From Fluviicoccus keumensis (GTDB lineage Bacteria > Pseudomonadota > Gammaproteobacteria > Pseudomonadales > Moraxellaceae), in assembly GCF_004217445.1 (NCBI RefSeq), contig NZ_SHKX01000014.1:124001-188000 (forward strand): a stretch of 64,000 nt of DNA. Reading direction: 5' to 3'. The position numbers were made by a program, and so were the translations under genes. Shown here in pieces: positions 43,491 to 54,000 of this stretch; within the stretch, counting starts at the first letter, position 1; every line of letters begins with the position of its first letter. Under the pieces are notes generated by a model, which had not been told where the DNA came from, searched no databases, and was given only the letters and a program-made list of their open reading frames with translations.

Positions 43491-46400
43491 TCATATTCCC
43501 CCAGCACTACACCCCGGCCCCTCAATCCGACTCCTCCCCCCCGGTTCCGGTTCCACTTTGATCTGCGTTCCAATCCGTTCCTTCAGCTGCGAGACATGCG
43601 AGATCACGCCCACCAACTTGCCGCTCTGTTGCAGGCCGGACAGGGCACTAAGGGCGGTATCCAGCGCGTCTTCATCCAGCGTGCCAAAGCCCTCATCCAA
43701 AAACAGTGAATCCACCCGGACGTTGCGGCTGGCCATATGCGATAGCCCCAGCGCCAGCGCGAGGCTGACTAGGAAGCTTTCGCCGCCGGAGAGGTTGCGG
43801 GTGGGGCGGATTTCGCCGGTCTGGTAGTTGTCCATGACGTTCAGTTCCAGCGGCTGGCTGTCGTCGCGGACCAGCAGGTAGCGGTCGCTGAGTTTTTGCA
43901 GCTGGCGGTTAGCGTGGTGGATGAGGATGTCGAACGTCAGGCCTTGGGCGAAGTTGCGGAATTTCTTGCCGTCGGCGGCGCCGATCAGGTCGTTGAGGCG
44001 GCCCCAGCGGGTGACGTCGCGCTGGCGGGCGGCAATGGCGTCCACCAGCGACTGGCGGCTTTGTCGCAGCTCGGCGTTGTCGCGCAGTTGCTGCTGCACC
44101 GCGCCGATGGCCTGCTGCAAGGCGGTCAGGCTGTCCGTGGCGGCCGTCAGGGCGGCGTTCAGCTCATTGGGCTGGCGGTCGGTCAGGGCGCGGGCCTGTT
44201 CGGTCTGCAGTCGGGCTTCGGTTTCGCGCAGGCGCGTTTCCAGTTGCAGTTGACGGCGGTTGAGGTCGTCGGCGCGGTTAGCCAGCGCGCGACGTTCCGT
44301 TTCCGGCAGGCAGGCGGCGCGATAGGCGGCTTCATCGGTCAGTCCGGCTACGGTCAGGCGTTGACGGAACGTGGCGTCCGCAGCGGCCAGCGCCGGTTCG
44401 CGTTGGCGGAGGATGGCGTCCAGTTCACCCAGGCGGGTGTGCAGGTCGCGGACGGCCTGTTCGGCCTGCTGGTGGGCGAGGCTGGCGGCGCGGTGACGGC
44501 TGTCGACGTCTTGCAGGGCTTGGGTGGCCTGCGTTTCGGCCAGATCGGCATCGCGGTCGCCGAACAGGTCGCGGCGCTGATTAGCCAGCGCTTCCGCGTC
44601 CGCCTGCAGGCGCTGATGCTTGTCGGCGGCATCGCGGCTTTGCGTTTGCAGGTTAGTCAGGGTGGTTTCGGAGTGCTTCAGGCTTTCCGCCAGCAACTCG
44701 CGCTGCCGGGTCAGGCGCTGGCTCTCGGCGGATTGCCGGAGATAGTCCTCGCTCTGCCGACGCAGGCTTTCCAAGGTTTCGGCAGGACGCTCCAGGCACT
44801 CCTCCCCTCGCCCGCATTCGGTCAGCAGCCCCAGCAGGCGTGTCCGCTGCTGGTTCACGGCGTCTTGCCGGGAAACAGCCTCCCCTTGCAGGCGCTCGAT
44901 CTCGCGCTGCAGCTGGGTCAACTGACTTTCCGCCGCCAGCTGCTGCCGGGCGGCGGCCTCGGCTTGCGCCACTGCCGTCCGCAGGACGTCCTCGCCGCGC
45001 ATCAAGGCCTGCTGTAGCCGGTCGAGCGCCGTCAGCCGGTCACTGAACTGCGCGATCTCCGCCTTGATCCGCTCCAGTTCGGCAACAATGACTTCCCCGT
45101 CGTCCGCCAGCGACAACGCCGCCAGATCCGCATGGACCTGCGCCTGCACGGCGGCGAAATCGGCCTGCCAGCGCGCCTGCTTTGCCGCTAGCCGCTCCAA
45201 TGCATCGCGGGCCACGTCCTGCCGTGAGTCGCCGTCCGCCAGTTGCTTCAGGGCGTCGCTTTCTTCCCGACGCGCCCGCGCCAGTGAATCGCGGGTTTCG
45301 TTGGCCGCCGGGACATTGCCCCGCGCCCAGGGATGTTCCTCCGAGCCGCACAGCGGACAAGGTTCCCCGTCACGCAGGTGCTGCCGCTGTTCTTCCAGAC
45401 CATGAATGCGCGCCAGCAATTCCAGCTGCGTTTCCAGCAGGCCGCGCTGGGTCGTCAGGGCGTCCACACGGGCCTGTACGAGGGAACGTTGCTGTTGCCA
45501 GTCCGCCAGCGTCTTCGCATGTACCGCCTGTTCTGCGGCCAGCACCTCGCCCTCGCGCTGCGACTGATGCAGGCGCTGGCGGTCTTTCTGCAAAGCGTCC
45601 AGCCGGTTTTGACGACCGTGAAGTTCCAGCAGGCTTTCCCGCCAGTCTTCCTGACTGCGTCCCGCCAGCCGCGCGTCACGGTCGGCCTTCACCTTGTCCA
45701 GCCTGGCCTGCACTTCCAGCCGTCGCGCCCCGGCGGCGGTGACAGCCTCCACGCAATGCGCCCGTTCGGTCTCGCGTTCCGGCAACGCTTGCTGTTGTTG
45801 CTGAAGCTGCTGCTTCAACCCGGCCAGACCGCGTTCGGCCTCCGCCAGTTGCCGCCATTCCGTTTCCAGTACCGGCAGACGGCGTTCCAGTTCGGCGTCG
45901 GCGGCGTGGTCGGCCAACCAAGTATTCAGACGGGTCTGTGTCGTCGATGCCTCATCCAGCTCAGTACGAATGCGGGTCAGCGCGGCCTGATGTTTCCCTT
46001 GGTCACTTTGCAGCCGCGCCAGTTCCTCCCCCGCCGCATCGAGGTTCTGCCGCGCCCCCCGCTGCTGCACATCCAGCGCCCGCACGGCCTTCAACACCGG
46101 CTGCAACGCGGTCAGTTGCTGCTGCGCGGCGTCACGCGCCTGCTCCGCTGTCGCCAACTGCGCCGCCGCTGCCTTGACCTGCGCTTCCCGCTCCGGCAAT
46201 TCCTGCCGCCAGCGTTGCTGCTGTTGCCGGTCGCGCTCCTGTTCCCGGCGCAGGCCGTCCAGCACGGCATGGTCGGCCGTCAATTCCAGCGCCTTTTGCG
46301 CCAGCGCCAGCCGTTCCTGCTCCAGGGTGAATGCTTCCACTTCCACCGCCAGCGCCGTTTGCTGCTGGCGGGTTTCATCCAGCGTGCTTTCCAGGGTCGC

Positions 46401-47156
46401 CAGCGTTTCCGTCCACGCCAGCGCCTCGCGCAGGGTCCGGGTTTCCGCCGCCAGCCCCTCTGCCTGAGTACGTTGCGCGGCCAGCGTCGTTTCCAACGCC
46501 GCCAGTTCGTCGTCGCCCAGCAAGGTCAGGCCGGACAGTTCAGCCTGCAACAGCCCCAGCTTCTGCTTTTCCTCGGCATGACGCTGGTAGGTCAGGCGGG
46601 AAATCTCGCTGTAGATGGCCGTGCCGGTAATCTGCTCCAGGATCGGTGCGCGCTCCCCGGCCCCGGACTGCAAAAAGGCGGCAAATCCGCCCTGCGCCAG
46701 CAGCATGGCGCGGGTGAATTGCTCGAAACCCATGCCGGTGCGCGCGGTCACCAGCTCCGGCACCTCGCTCACTTTCGACGAAAGGATTTCCCCGGTCACG
46801 GCATCGCTGATTTCATGCTTGGCGGCCTGCAACTCGCCGGTAACCTTGCCGTGGGCGCGGCGCTGGCTCCACTGGCAGCGGTAGCGGCCGCTGCCGGTTT
46901 CAAACACCACTTCCGCCAGACAGTCGGCGGTGCGGCGCGAGAGGATGTCGTTGCCGCTCTTGGTGATCCGGCCCAGACGCGGCGTCTGCGCGTACAGCGC
47001 CAGGCAGATGGCGTCGAGGATGGTGCTCTTGCCCGCGCCGGTGGGGCCGGTAATGGCGAAGATGCCGTCCGACACATAGGCCGGATGCGTCAGGTCGATG
47101 CACCACTCCCCGGCCAGGGAATTCAGGTTCTTGAAGCGGATGGTCAGGATGCGCAT
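43491..47156 (-). CDS. sbcC: SbcC exonuclease ATPase subunit
   Basis: 1221 aa SMC-like ATPase. Walker A is FAITGPTGAGKST near residues 33-45. Long coiled coils flank a zinc hook CPLCGSEEH near residue 601. The ABC signature LSGGESFLVSLALALGLS and Walker B SLFLDEGFGTLDE lie near the C-terminus. With SbcD it opens and cuts hairpins and protein-blocked DNA ends. It is somewhat longer than the E. coli protein. It starts 12 bp after sbcD. The odd RIEGPGCSAGGI tail is short. Confidence 0.96.
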   Translation of the reverse strand: MRILTIRFKNLNSLAGEWCIDLTHPAYVSDGIFAITGPTGAGKSTILDAICLALYAQTPRLGRITKSGNDILSRRTADCLAEVVFETGSGRYRCQWSQRRAHGKVTGELQAAKHEISDAVTGEILSSKVSEVPELVTARTGMGFEQFTRAMLLAQGGFAAFLQSGAGERAPILEQITGTAIYSEISRLTYQRHAEEKQKLGLLQAELSGLTLLGDDELAALETTLAAQRTQAEGLAAETRTLREALAWTETLATLESTLDETRQQQTALAVEVEAFTLEQERLALAQKALELTADHAVLDGLRREQERDRQQQQRWRQELPEREAQVKAAAAQLATAEQARDAAQQQLTALQPVLKAVRALDVQQRGARQNLDAAGEELARLQSDQGKHQAALTRIRTELDEASTTQTRLNTWLADHAADAELERRLPVLETEWRQLAEAERGLAGLKQQLQQQQQALPERETERAHCVEAVTAAGARRLEVQARLDKVKADRDARLAGRSQEDWRESLLELHGRQNRLDALQKDRQRLHQSQREGEVLAAEQAVHAKTLADWQQQRSLVQARVDALTTQRGLLETQLELLARIHGLEEQRQHLRDGEPCPLCGSEEHPWARGNVPAANETRDSLARARREESDALKQLADGDSRQDVARDALERLAAKQARWQADFAAVQAQVHADLAALSLADDGEVIVAELERIKAEIAQFSDRLTALDRLQQALMRGEDVLRTAVAQAEAAARQQLAAESQLTQLQREIERLQGEAVSRQDAVNQQRTRLLGLLTECGRGEECLERPAETLESLRRQSEDYLRQSAESQRLTRQRELLAESLKHSETTLTNLQTQSRDAADKHQRLQADAEALANQRRDLFGDRDADLAETQATQALQDVDSRHRAASLAHQQAEQAVRDLHTRLGELDAILRQREPALAAADATFRQRLTVAGLTDEAAYRAACLPETERRALANRADDLNRRQLQLETRLRETEARLQTEQARALTDRQPNELNAALTAATDSLTALQQAIGAVQQQLRDNAELRQSRQSLVDAIAARQRDVTRWGRLNDLIGAADGKKFRNFAQGLTFDILIHHANRQLQKLSDRYLLVRDDSQPLELNVMDNYQTGEIRPTRNLSGGESFLVSLALALGLSHMASRNVRVDSLFLDEGFGTLDEDALDTALSALSGLQQSGKLVGVISHVSQLKERIGTQIKVEPEPGGRSRIEGPGCSAGGI

Positions 47157-47168
47157 GCCGGTGTTCCC

Positions 47169-48407
47169 CTATTCCGCCTGAAGATCGGCTTCCTGCAAGG
47201 CTTGCAGGATCTCGCCGAAGCTTTGTGTCAGTTCCCCGCGCTGCTCCGGCGGCACCTGCCCCGCGTCCAGGCAGCGGGCGAACACCTCGTCCGGCGACAG
47301 GTCGTCCAGCGTCTCGTCCTGCGCCTGCCGGTTCAGCACCTGCCAGGCCTTGCGGGCATCGCGTGCCTTCAGCACTTCCAGCGTCGACCCCGCAATCAGG
47401 CCATCCAGCCGCTCGCGCAGATCGTCGATCACCTCGTGGCCGGTGTGCGTCACTTCCAGCCACACCGCCTCGCCTTCCGCTTTCAGGGCCGTCAGCTGCG
47501 CCTCAATCTGCGGCCAGTCGCCCGTCACCCGTTCCAGCCTTTGGAACACCGGCACTGGCAGCAACCTCACCGTCTTCTCCGGCACGAATTCCACGATGCA
47601 CACCTGTTTGGCCTGCGCCGCCTCGCCAAAACCCATCGCCAGCGGCGAACCGCTGTAGCGCACGCATTCCCGCCCGCCCACCGGTTGCGGCACATGCAGG
47701 TGCCCCAGCGCCACATAATCCAGCGCCTCGGGGAAGATGCCTGCCGTCACATGCGCCAGCGAGCCCACGTACAGCTCGCGCACGCCGTCGCCGTCCACCG
47801 TCTGCCCGCCCGCCGTGAACAGGTGGCCCATGCCCAGCACCGGCACGGGTTGCGGCAAGGCGGCGTTCAGTTGCAGCGCCGCTTCCACCACCGCCGCGTA
47901 ATGGCGCTGGATACCCTCCGCCAGCTTGCGCTCCTTGTCTTCCGGGCTTTCCCCGGCCTCGGCGCTGCGCAGGTCGCGGTCGCGCAGGTAGGGCACGGCG
48001 CAGACCAGCAGTTCCACCCGGCCTTCAGCATCGCGCAGGGTAATCACCTCGTCCGCCGGGTTGTCGGTGGCCGCGCCCACCACATGCACATCCAGCATTT
48101 TCAGCAACTCGGCGGGGGCGTTCAGGAAGGTGGGGGAATCGTGGTTGCCGCCGATCACGACGACATGACGGCAGCCGGTTTCCGCCACGCGGCGCAGGAA
48201 ACGGTAGTACAGTGTCTGGGCGGCATTGGAGGGCGTGGTGGTGTCGAAGATGTCCCCGGCCACCAGCAGCACGTCGATGCCTTCGGCGCGCAGGGTGTCC
48301 AGCAGCCAGTCGAGGAAAGCTGCGAATTCAGCGTAGCGCTTGCGGCCATAGAGCAAGCGGCCGAGGTGCCAGTCGGAGGTGTGCAGCAGGCGCAATGTCT
48401 TCGTCAT
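47169..48407 (-). CDS. sbcD: SbcD nuclease subunit
   Basis: 412 aa Mre11-type phosphoesterase. Metal motifs are visible in order: HTSDWHLGR (9-17), LVAGDIFD (about 47-54), GGNHDSP (about 86-92), and the late LGHLHVPQ. Nuclease of the SbcCD complex. It precedes sbcC by 12 bp and follows the HNH gene by 21 bp, so the three may be co-transcribed. Confidence 0.96.
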   Translation of the reverse strand: MTKTLRLLHTSDWHLGRLLYGRKRYAEFAAFLDWLLDTLRAEGIDVLLVAGDIFDTTTPSNAAQTLYYRFLRRVAETGCRHVVVIGGNHDSPTFLNAPAELLKMLDVHVVGAATDNPADEVITLRDAEGRVELLVCAVPYLRDRDLRSAEAGESPEDKERKLAEGIQRHYAAVVEAALQLNAALPQPVPVLGMGHLFTAGGQTVDGDGVRELYVGSLAHVTAGIFPEALDYVALGHLHVPQPVGGRECVRYSGSPLAMGFGEAAQAKQVCIVEFVPEKTVRLLPVPVFQRLERVTGDWPQIEAQLTALKAEGEAVWLEVTHTGHEVIDDLRERLDGLIAGSTLEVLKARDARKAWQVLNRQAQDETLDDLSPDEVFARCLDAGQVPPEQRGELTQSFGEILQALQEADLQAE

Positions 48408-48428
48408 CGTTGTTCTTGTTCCCGTGAT

Positions 48429-48845
48429 TCATTCCGGCGGCTTCAGATAGCCCAGCGTCCAGCCGATCCAACTGCCGACCAACGCTCCCTCGGCGCTGAC
48501 AAAACTGCCCGCCACCACACCCAGCAGGCTGCCCGCCACGGCGTTCTCGATGCGCGCCCACAGACGACCGCCGCGCGACAGCGGCGCCCGCACCTTGCCA
48601 TGTTTCGCCCGGGCGCTGCGCGTGCTCTTGCTGCCCTTGGCGCGATTGCAACCGATGCAGGCCGGATACAGGTTGGTCAGATGATCGCTGCCGCCCTTGG
48701 CGCGCGGGATGGAATGCTCCACTTCCCACGCGCCGCGCAGGTCCAGCCGCCCGTAATTCGCCCACACCACCTTCTTGTGGCAGATATGACAGCGCCCGGA
48801 CGTGCGCTCATAAATCCGGCGCAGCCGCTTTTCCTGATAAGCCAT
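48429..48845 (-). CDS. HNH endonuclease with glycine-zipper C-terminus
   Basis: 138 aa. The HNH domain (1-85) has the zinc cysteines in RCHICHKK and ACIGCNRAK and the catalytic core WEVEHSIPRAKGGSDHLTNLYPAC. The last 40 residues are a different thing: NAVAGSLLGVVAGSFVSAEGALVGSWIGWTLGYL is glycine-zipper-like and hydrophobic, so it could insert in or cross the membrane. It is 21 bp upstream of sbcD. It may cut incoming DNA or be a domesticated homing-type nuclease. Confidence 0.85.
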   Translation of the reverse strand: MAYQEKRLRRIYERTSGRCHICHKKVVWANYGRLDLRGAWEVEHSIPRAKGGSDHLTNLYPACIGCNRAKGSKSTRSARAKHGKVRAPLSRGGRLWARIENAVAGSLLGVVAGSFVSAEGALVGSWIGWTLGYLKPPE

Positions 48846-48985
48846 GAATTATTAAAGGATTTTCGGTTATTTCAACCGTCCAGCCTAGCGGGGCTTTAGC
48901 GGAAATGCAGCCGGGGGAAACCGACAATACGACACAGGCTGTCGTTTATAAACGGGCCTGCCGCCTTTTCAGGCATTCAGACAGC

Positions 48986-49009
48986 AAAAAGGGCGCTAAA
49001 AGCGCCCTT
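48986..49009 (-). terminator. Rho-independent terminator of the YecA gene
   Basis: On the minus strand AAGGGCGC-TTTTA-GCGCCCTT is followed by TTTTT. The stem is 8 bp and perfect, about 40 bp past the stop of the gene at 49050. It would also be read as a weaker hairpin from the left. The rest of 48846-49049 shows no gene. Confidence 0.85.
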
Positions 49010-49049
49010 CGCAGGTCCGGCCGGGGGAGCGGCGCACCGCTCCGGCAAC

Positions 49050-49709
49050 TCAGCCTTCGTTTTCCGCCGCTTCCATTTCCATCTGCTCGTCGCAGAATTC
49101 CAGGCCGGTGCGGGCATAGGCCAGCAGCGCCTGCGGCAGCACGTCCTTGGCCACCATCGGCAGGTCGGCGGCCACGGCTTGCGGATCTTCCAGATGGTCC
49201 AGCACTTCCGGATAACCGGCGAACAGGCCGACCACGTTGATGACGTTGTTGATTTCATCGGACAGGTTGATTTCGGCATCCGCCACCTTGGCATAGGCCT
49301 CGCACACCTGGTCCCACACCTGTTGCAGCCAGTCGTGGCCAGCCAGGAAGCCCTGGCACCAGTCGATCAGGTCGACCATCAGCTCCGGGTCGGCATTGAA
49401 GGCGTAATCGGCGGGGATCGGGCTGGCATTGTCTTCCACCAGCTGCGCGGCGTGGTCGTACAAGGCAATGATGGTGCCCATGACCATGCCCGCCTCTTCC
49501 TCGTTGTGGAAGCGGGGATTTTCCTCGCCCTCTTCCCCTTCCCAGATCAGCGGCATCCACTCGTCCGGCGCCAGCGGCACCGGGCTGGCCAGCACCGCCC
49601 AGATGAAGCCGCGCAGCGCCGCCAGATTGAAGGTGTCGGGCGGGCAACGGTCGGATTGCAGGAATTCGTCCAGGGCAATGAGTTCCTGGGCGGAAGGCAG
49701 GTGGGACAT
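49050..49709 (-). CDS. YecA/UPF0149 family protein
   Basis: 219 aa, acidic and helical. The family pattern LRGFIWAVLASPVPLAPDEWMPLIW (about 31-55) and DWCQGFLAGHDWL (near 110-122) identify the UPF0149 domain. It lacks the C-terminal SEC-C zinc motif and instead ends MEAAENEG. YecA-type proteins associate with Sec-related or ribosome-linked processes but their role is unclear. It forms a tandem pair with the gene at 49799. Confidence 0.85.
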   Translation of the reverse strand: MSHLPSAQELIALDEFLQSDRCPPDTFNLAALRGFIWAVLASPVPLAPDEWMPLIWEGEEGEENPRFHNEEEAGMVMGTIIALYDHAAQLVEDNASPIPADYAFNADPELMVDLIDWCQGFLAGHDWLQQVWDQVCEAYAKVADAEINLSDEINNVINVVGLFAGYPEVLDHLEDPQAVAADLPMVAKDVLPQALLAYARTGLEFCDEQMEMEAAENEG

Positions 49710-49798
49710 GATGGTTTTCCAATCAGGGTAAAAAGCTGGCGGCTATTATGCCGCCTTTTGCCGGGCTTGGGCGAAGAAATCCGTCGACCGGGCGCGGA

Positions 49799-50572
49799 TT
49801 ACGCGCCGCAGCACTTCTTGAATTTCTTGCCGCTGCCGCAGGGGCACGGGTCGTTGCGGCCGACCTTCGGCTCTTCCGGATTCTGGGCGCGCAGACGTTC
49901 CAGCCGCAGCAGCTCGCGGCCGATACGGGCGTAGATACCCAGCGAATTCGGCAAAATGGAAGCGGCGATGGTCGGCAGGCGGCCGCGCAGCTCGTCGGGG
50001 TTGGGGGCCTTGGCCAGCGCGCCCTCCACATCGGCAAACAGGGTGGGAATGGCCAGCGCCGCTTCCACTTCCTGCTTCAGGGTCAGGTCTTCGCGTTTCT
50101 TCAGGTCCACCAGCCCCTCGTCCCACACATCCTCCAGCCAGCCATGACCCACCAGCAGGCCTTGACACCATTCGCGCAACGGCTTGCCGGTTTCCTCATC
50201 GTCGCTCCACACACAGTCGGCGGGCAACTTGAACGCCTCATCCTTCAGCGCGCGGTCAGTCAGGCCATACAGATAGACGATCACCTGCAACACATCCTTG
50301 GCCTGTTCGGGAATGCGCGCCATACCTTGGGGAGCATCGTCTGCTGGTCCCTCACCGCTATCGGCCTTGAGGTCATCCTCGCTGCCCCAGATGACCGGCA
50401 GCCAGTCGCTGGGCCCCAACGCGGTGGGGCTGCTGGCAACCGCGAACAGGAAGCCGCGCAACTGGTTGAACGTAAGGGTGCCTGCGGGGGCGTGCTCGGA
50501 GCGCAGGTGGTCCTGAAGGGCTTGCAGCTCCTCGGTGGGAAGCGGCAGCGGCTGGGGCTTGTTGCGTTTCAT
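49799..50572 (-). CDS. YecA/UPF0149 family protein with SEC-C zinc motif
   Basis: 257 aa. The UPF0149 domain (LRGFLFAVASSPTALGPSDWLPVIW) is followed by a C-terminal SEC-C motif VGRNDPCPCGSGKKFKKCCG, a Zn-binding module like that of SecA. Function is unproven. It is upstream of, and related to, the SEC-C-less protein at 49050, so a tandem duplication with later loss of the zinc motif is likely. About 90 bp separate them. Confidence 0.88.
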   Translation of the reverse strand: MKRNKPQPLPLPTEELQALQDHLRSEHAPAGTLTFNQLRGFLFAVASSPTALGPSDWLPVIWGSEDDLKADSGEGPADDAPQGMARIPEQAKDVLQVIVYLYGLTDRALKDEAFKLPADCVWSDDEETGKPLREWCQGLLVGHGWLEDVWDEGLVDLKKREDLTLKQEVEAALAIPTLFADVEGALAKAPNPDELRGRLPTIAASILPNSLGIYARIGRELLRLERLRAQNPEEPKVGRNDPCPCGSGKKFKKCCGA

Positions 50573-50627
50573 GAAAGTATCCGGGTGAATGCAGCCGGTG
50601 ATTATAGCGGGTTGTCCCCCGGCTTCG

Positions 50628-50981
50628 TCAGCCTTCCACGATCACGTAATACTTGCGCACGGCTTCCAGCACTTCAAATACGCCGGTAAATCCCGGCGGA
50701 ATGATCGCGGCTTCGCCGGGGCCGATGGTGTGGCTGGGGCCATGATCGGCGTGCAGGCGGACGCGGCCATGGATGATCTGGAAGAATTCCTGCTTGTCCG
50801 GGGCGAAGGCGATACGCCAGGCGCCAGGCTCGCATTCCCAGAACCCGGCGCTCATGGGGCCGTGGTTATAGCAGTCCCAGGTCTGGCGGGCTGGGTTGCC
50901 GTCGACCAAGCGGTCGGGACGGGGGAGGTCGAGGGTGGGGGCGGGATTGGGTAGGGGTTTACCGGCGATGAAAAGGGACAT
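50628..50981 (-). CDS. Cupin domain protein (DUF861/EutQ-like)
   Basis: 117 aa from ATG at 50981 (GGA eight bases upstream); frames running back to 51131 are CRISPR repeat translation. The cupin core is FWECEPGAWRIAF, EFFQIIHGRVRLH and HTIGPGEAAIIPPGFTGVFEV, an isomerase/binding fold. It is transcribed in the same direction as the CRISPR array, only 25 bp past the truncated terminal repeat, with no terminator visible between them. Substrate unknown. Confidence 0.85.
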   Translation of the reverse strand: MSLFIAGKPLPNPAPTLDLPRPDRLVDGNPARQTWDCYNHGPMSAGFWECEPGAWRIAFAPDKQEFFQIIHGRVRLHADHGPSHTIGPGEAAIIPPGFTGVFEVLEAVRKYYVIVEG

Positions 50982-51006
50982 AAGTATTCCGGAGTTTAAA
51001 TTAAAA

Positions 51007-54000
51007 GTTTGCCTGTGAAGGCGCGACCGCCCAATTGAACAGCCCGCCCGCCAGCGTGGTGTTTCAATCCACGCACCCGCGAAGGCGCGACGCAGCAACC
51101 GCTTTCCGTCATGCGATGCCGCCAGTTTCAATCCACGCGCCCGTGAAGGCGCGACTCAGCTCCGGGTGGTCCATGTTCGGGTTAGAGGTGTTTCAATCCA
51201 CGCGCCCGTGAAGGCGCGACCCCCGTCATTCTGGCCGACGCCATAGCCGACATGTTTCAATCCACGCGCCCGTGAAGGCGCGACTTTCGCGGGGGCTTGG
51301 TACGCGCCGATGCGTGGTTTCAATCCACGCGCCCGTGAAGGCGCGACCTCATGCAGCGCCTTGAACACATCAACGACGAGTTTCAATCCACGCGCCCGTG
51401 AAGGCGCGACTCAACCTATCACCGCAACAAGGGCGAGGGCTGGTTTCAATCCACGCGCCCGTGAAGGCGCGACTTCAGCGCAAATCCTGAGAGAGGAAAA
51501 CATCATGTTTCAATCCACGCGCCCGTGAAGGCGCGACCCGATGGGCGCGTGTTCCTGGCTCAAGATGCTGTGTTTCAATCCACGCGCCCGTGAAGGCGCG
51601 ACCTTTCCGATCTTGTGGTTCCGCCTATATGACTGTTTCAATCCACGCGCCCGTGAAGGCGCGACTTTATCGAGGAAATATGCCGGAACTCCATTCCAGT
51701 TTCAATCCACGCGCCCGTGAAGGCGCGACGAATGGTGGGCGCGGCGGATCAAGACGGCGAAGGTTTCAATCCACGCGCCCGTGAAGGCGCGACTCAGGTG
51801 TGCTATGGCATTCGGAGATACGCCAAGTTTCAATCCACGCGCCCGTGAAGGCGCGACTTGTGTGGCGACGGTGCCGGAACCGTTCATCATGTTTCAATCC
51901 ACGCGCCCGTGAAGGCGCGACGCGCTTTTCAATGCTGGCGTTCAGGCGATCAAGCAGTTTCAATCCACGCGCCCGTGAAGGCGCGACGTATAGCTACAAG
52001 AAAATCAGTGCAAAGACAGGTTTCAATCCACGCGCCCGTGAAGGCGCGACGTTTTCCGATTCGGCGGATTCGGTGTAGACCATGTTTCAATCCACGCGCC
52101 CGTGAAGGCGCGACATGCTATTACAACCCGGCAAACCTGACTTTTACGTTTCAATCCACGCGCCCGTGAAGGCGCGACTGTAGGCGGCGTCAGGCTCGCC
52201 AACTCCGTCTTCCGTTTCAATCCACGCGCCCGTGAAGGCGCGACGGTTGACATCAGGTGACGCACGGCAGGACGGCTGTTTCAATCCACGCGCCCGTGAA
52301 GGCGCGACGCCTGGGCGATTTCCAGTTCCCAACCGCCGAGGTTTCAATCCACGCGCCCGTGAAGGCGCGACCAAGCTGCGGGCGGGGAATCTGAAGTATC
52401 CGGTGTTTCAATCCACGCGCCCGTGAAGGCGCGACGCTTTTCCAGGTATGGCCGCAGATTGAACTTGTAGTTTCAATCCACGCGCCCGTGAAGGCGCGAC
52501 TCTACTGCATACAGGCCAAATAACATGAAGCCAGTTTCAATCCACGCGCCCGTGAAGGCGCGACACATCGTGTGGAGCGGCAAGAAAGCGGTTCAGGTTT
52601 CAATCCACGCGCCCGTGAAGGCGCGACCGCTTGTTGTTGGAAACGTTCCGCGACTGCCGGTTTCAATCCACGCGCCCGTGAAGGCGCGACATCGGTCATT
52701 TTTCTTCACCTGTGCGGTGTGGGTTTCAATCCACGCGCCCGTGAAGGCGCGACATCAGCAACCGGGGGCAATGGCTTGTCACCCTGTTTCAATCCACGCG
52801 CCCGTGAAGGCGCGACCCGGCACCAATGACATGATCCGGCTGCCGGTGGGTTTCAATCCACGCGCCCGTGAAGGCGCGACACCCGATCGACACCACCCAG
52901 ACCGTGACCGTGAAGTTTCAATCCACGCGCCCGTGAAGGCGCGACATGGCGACTTTCCGCCGCCGGGCCCCATCGATGTTTCAATCCACGCGCCCGTGAA
53001 GGCGCGACCAGCTGCAGCTTGAGGGTCAGTACAGCGACTGGTTTCAATCCACGCGCCCGTGAAGGCGCGACGCTCCGGTGGCGGGTTTAAGCCCCTTCAT
53101 CGAGTTTCAATCCACGCGCCCGTGAAGGCGCGACGCGGATAAGTTGCTGTTCGACGAAGGCGAGAGAGTTTCAATCCACGCGCCCGTGAAGGCGCGACGG
53201 CTGTGCCTCTGCGCAACTGCCGGTCTGTCCTGTTTCAATCCACGCGCCCGTGAAGGCGCGACACGCAGGACTTGACTGCATTTGTGCTGGAGTTTGTTTC
53301 AATCCACGCGCCCGTGAAGGCGCGACCGGCGCAGCATGGGAGTTCTTCACCCCGCGCGCCGGTTTCAATCCACGCGCCCGTGAAGGCGCGACCCGATGAG
53401 CTTCACCGATGTCCTGCAGGTGATTGTTTCAATCCACGCGCCCGTGAAGGCGCGACCTCTACCGGCAGCGGCTGGATCTCGTTGGAGAGGTTTCAATCCA
53501 CGCGCCCGTGAAGGCGCGACCCGAACTGCAATTCAACGTCATGCACGCCGGACGTTTCAATCCACGCGCCCGTGAAGGCGCGACCCATGTCGACGTTGTT
53601 GGAAACGTAGATAGCGGCGTTTCAATCCACGCGCCCGTGAAGGCGCGACCTGGTCGTCGATCCACAGCAGCACGGTCTGGTTGTTTCAATCCACGCGCCC
53701 GTGAAGGCGCGACTGACCGATCAGCATTTGTTGCAGGTCGGCAGCAGTTTCAATCCACGCGCCCGTGAAGGCGCGACACCCGGAAGACGACCATGACTGT
53801 TAAGGGTGTGTTTCAATCCACGCGCCCGTGAAGGCGCGACAGGCTGCTGGCACCACCACCACCTTTACCGACCTGTTTCAATCCACGCGCCCGTGAAGGC
53901 GCGACACCGATCTTGATCCGCTGATCCGTTTCGCTGGTGTTTCAATCCACGCGCCCGTGAAGGCGCGACCATCGGCCAACAGTTCGTCGCTGACGTACTT

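Noticed and set aside
45333..48899. Plus-strand open frame of about 1188 codons over sbcC and sbcD
   Set aside because: Antisense shadow: composition is Arg/Gln/His-rich and sbcCD motifs lie on the other strand.
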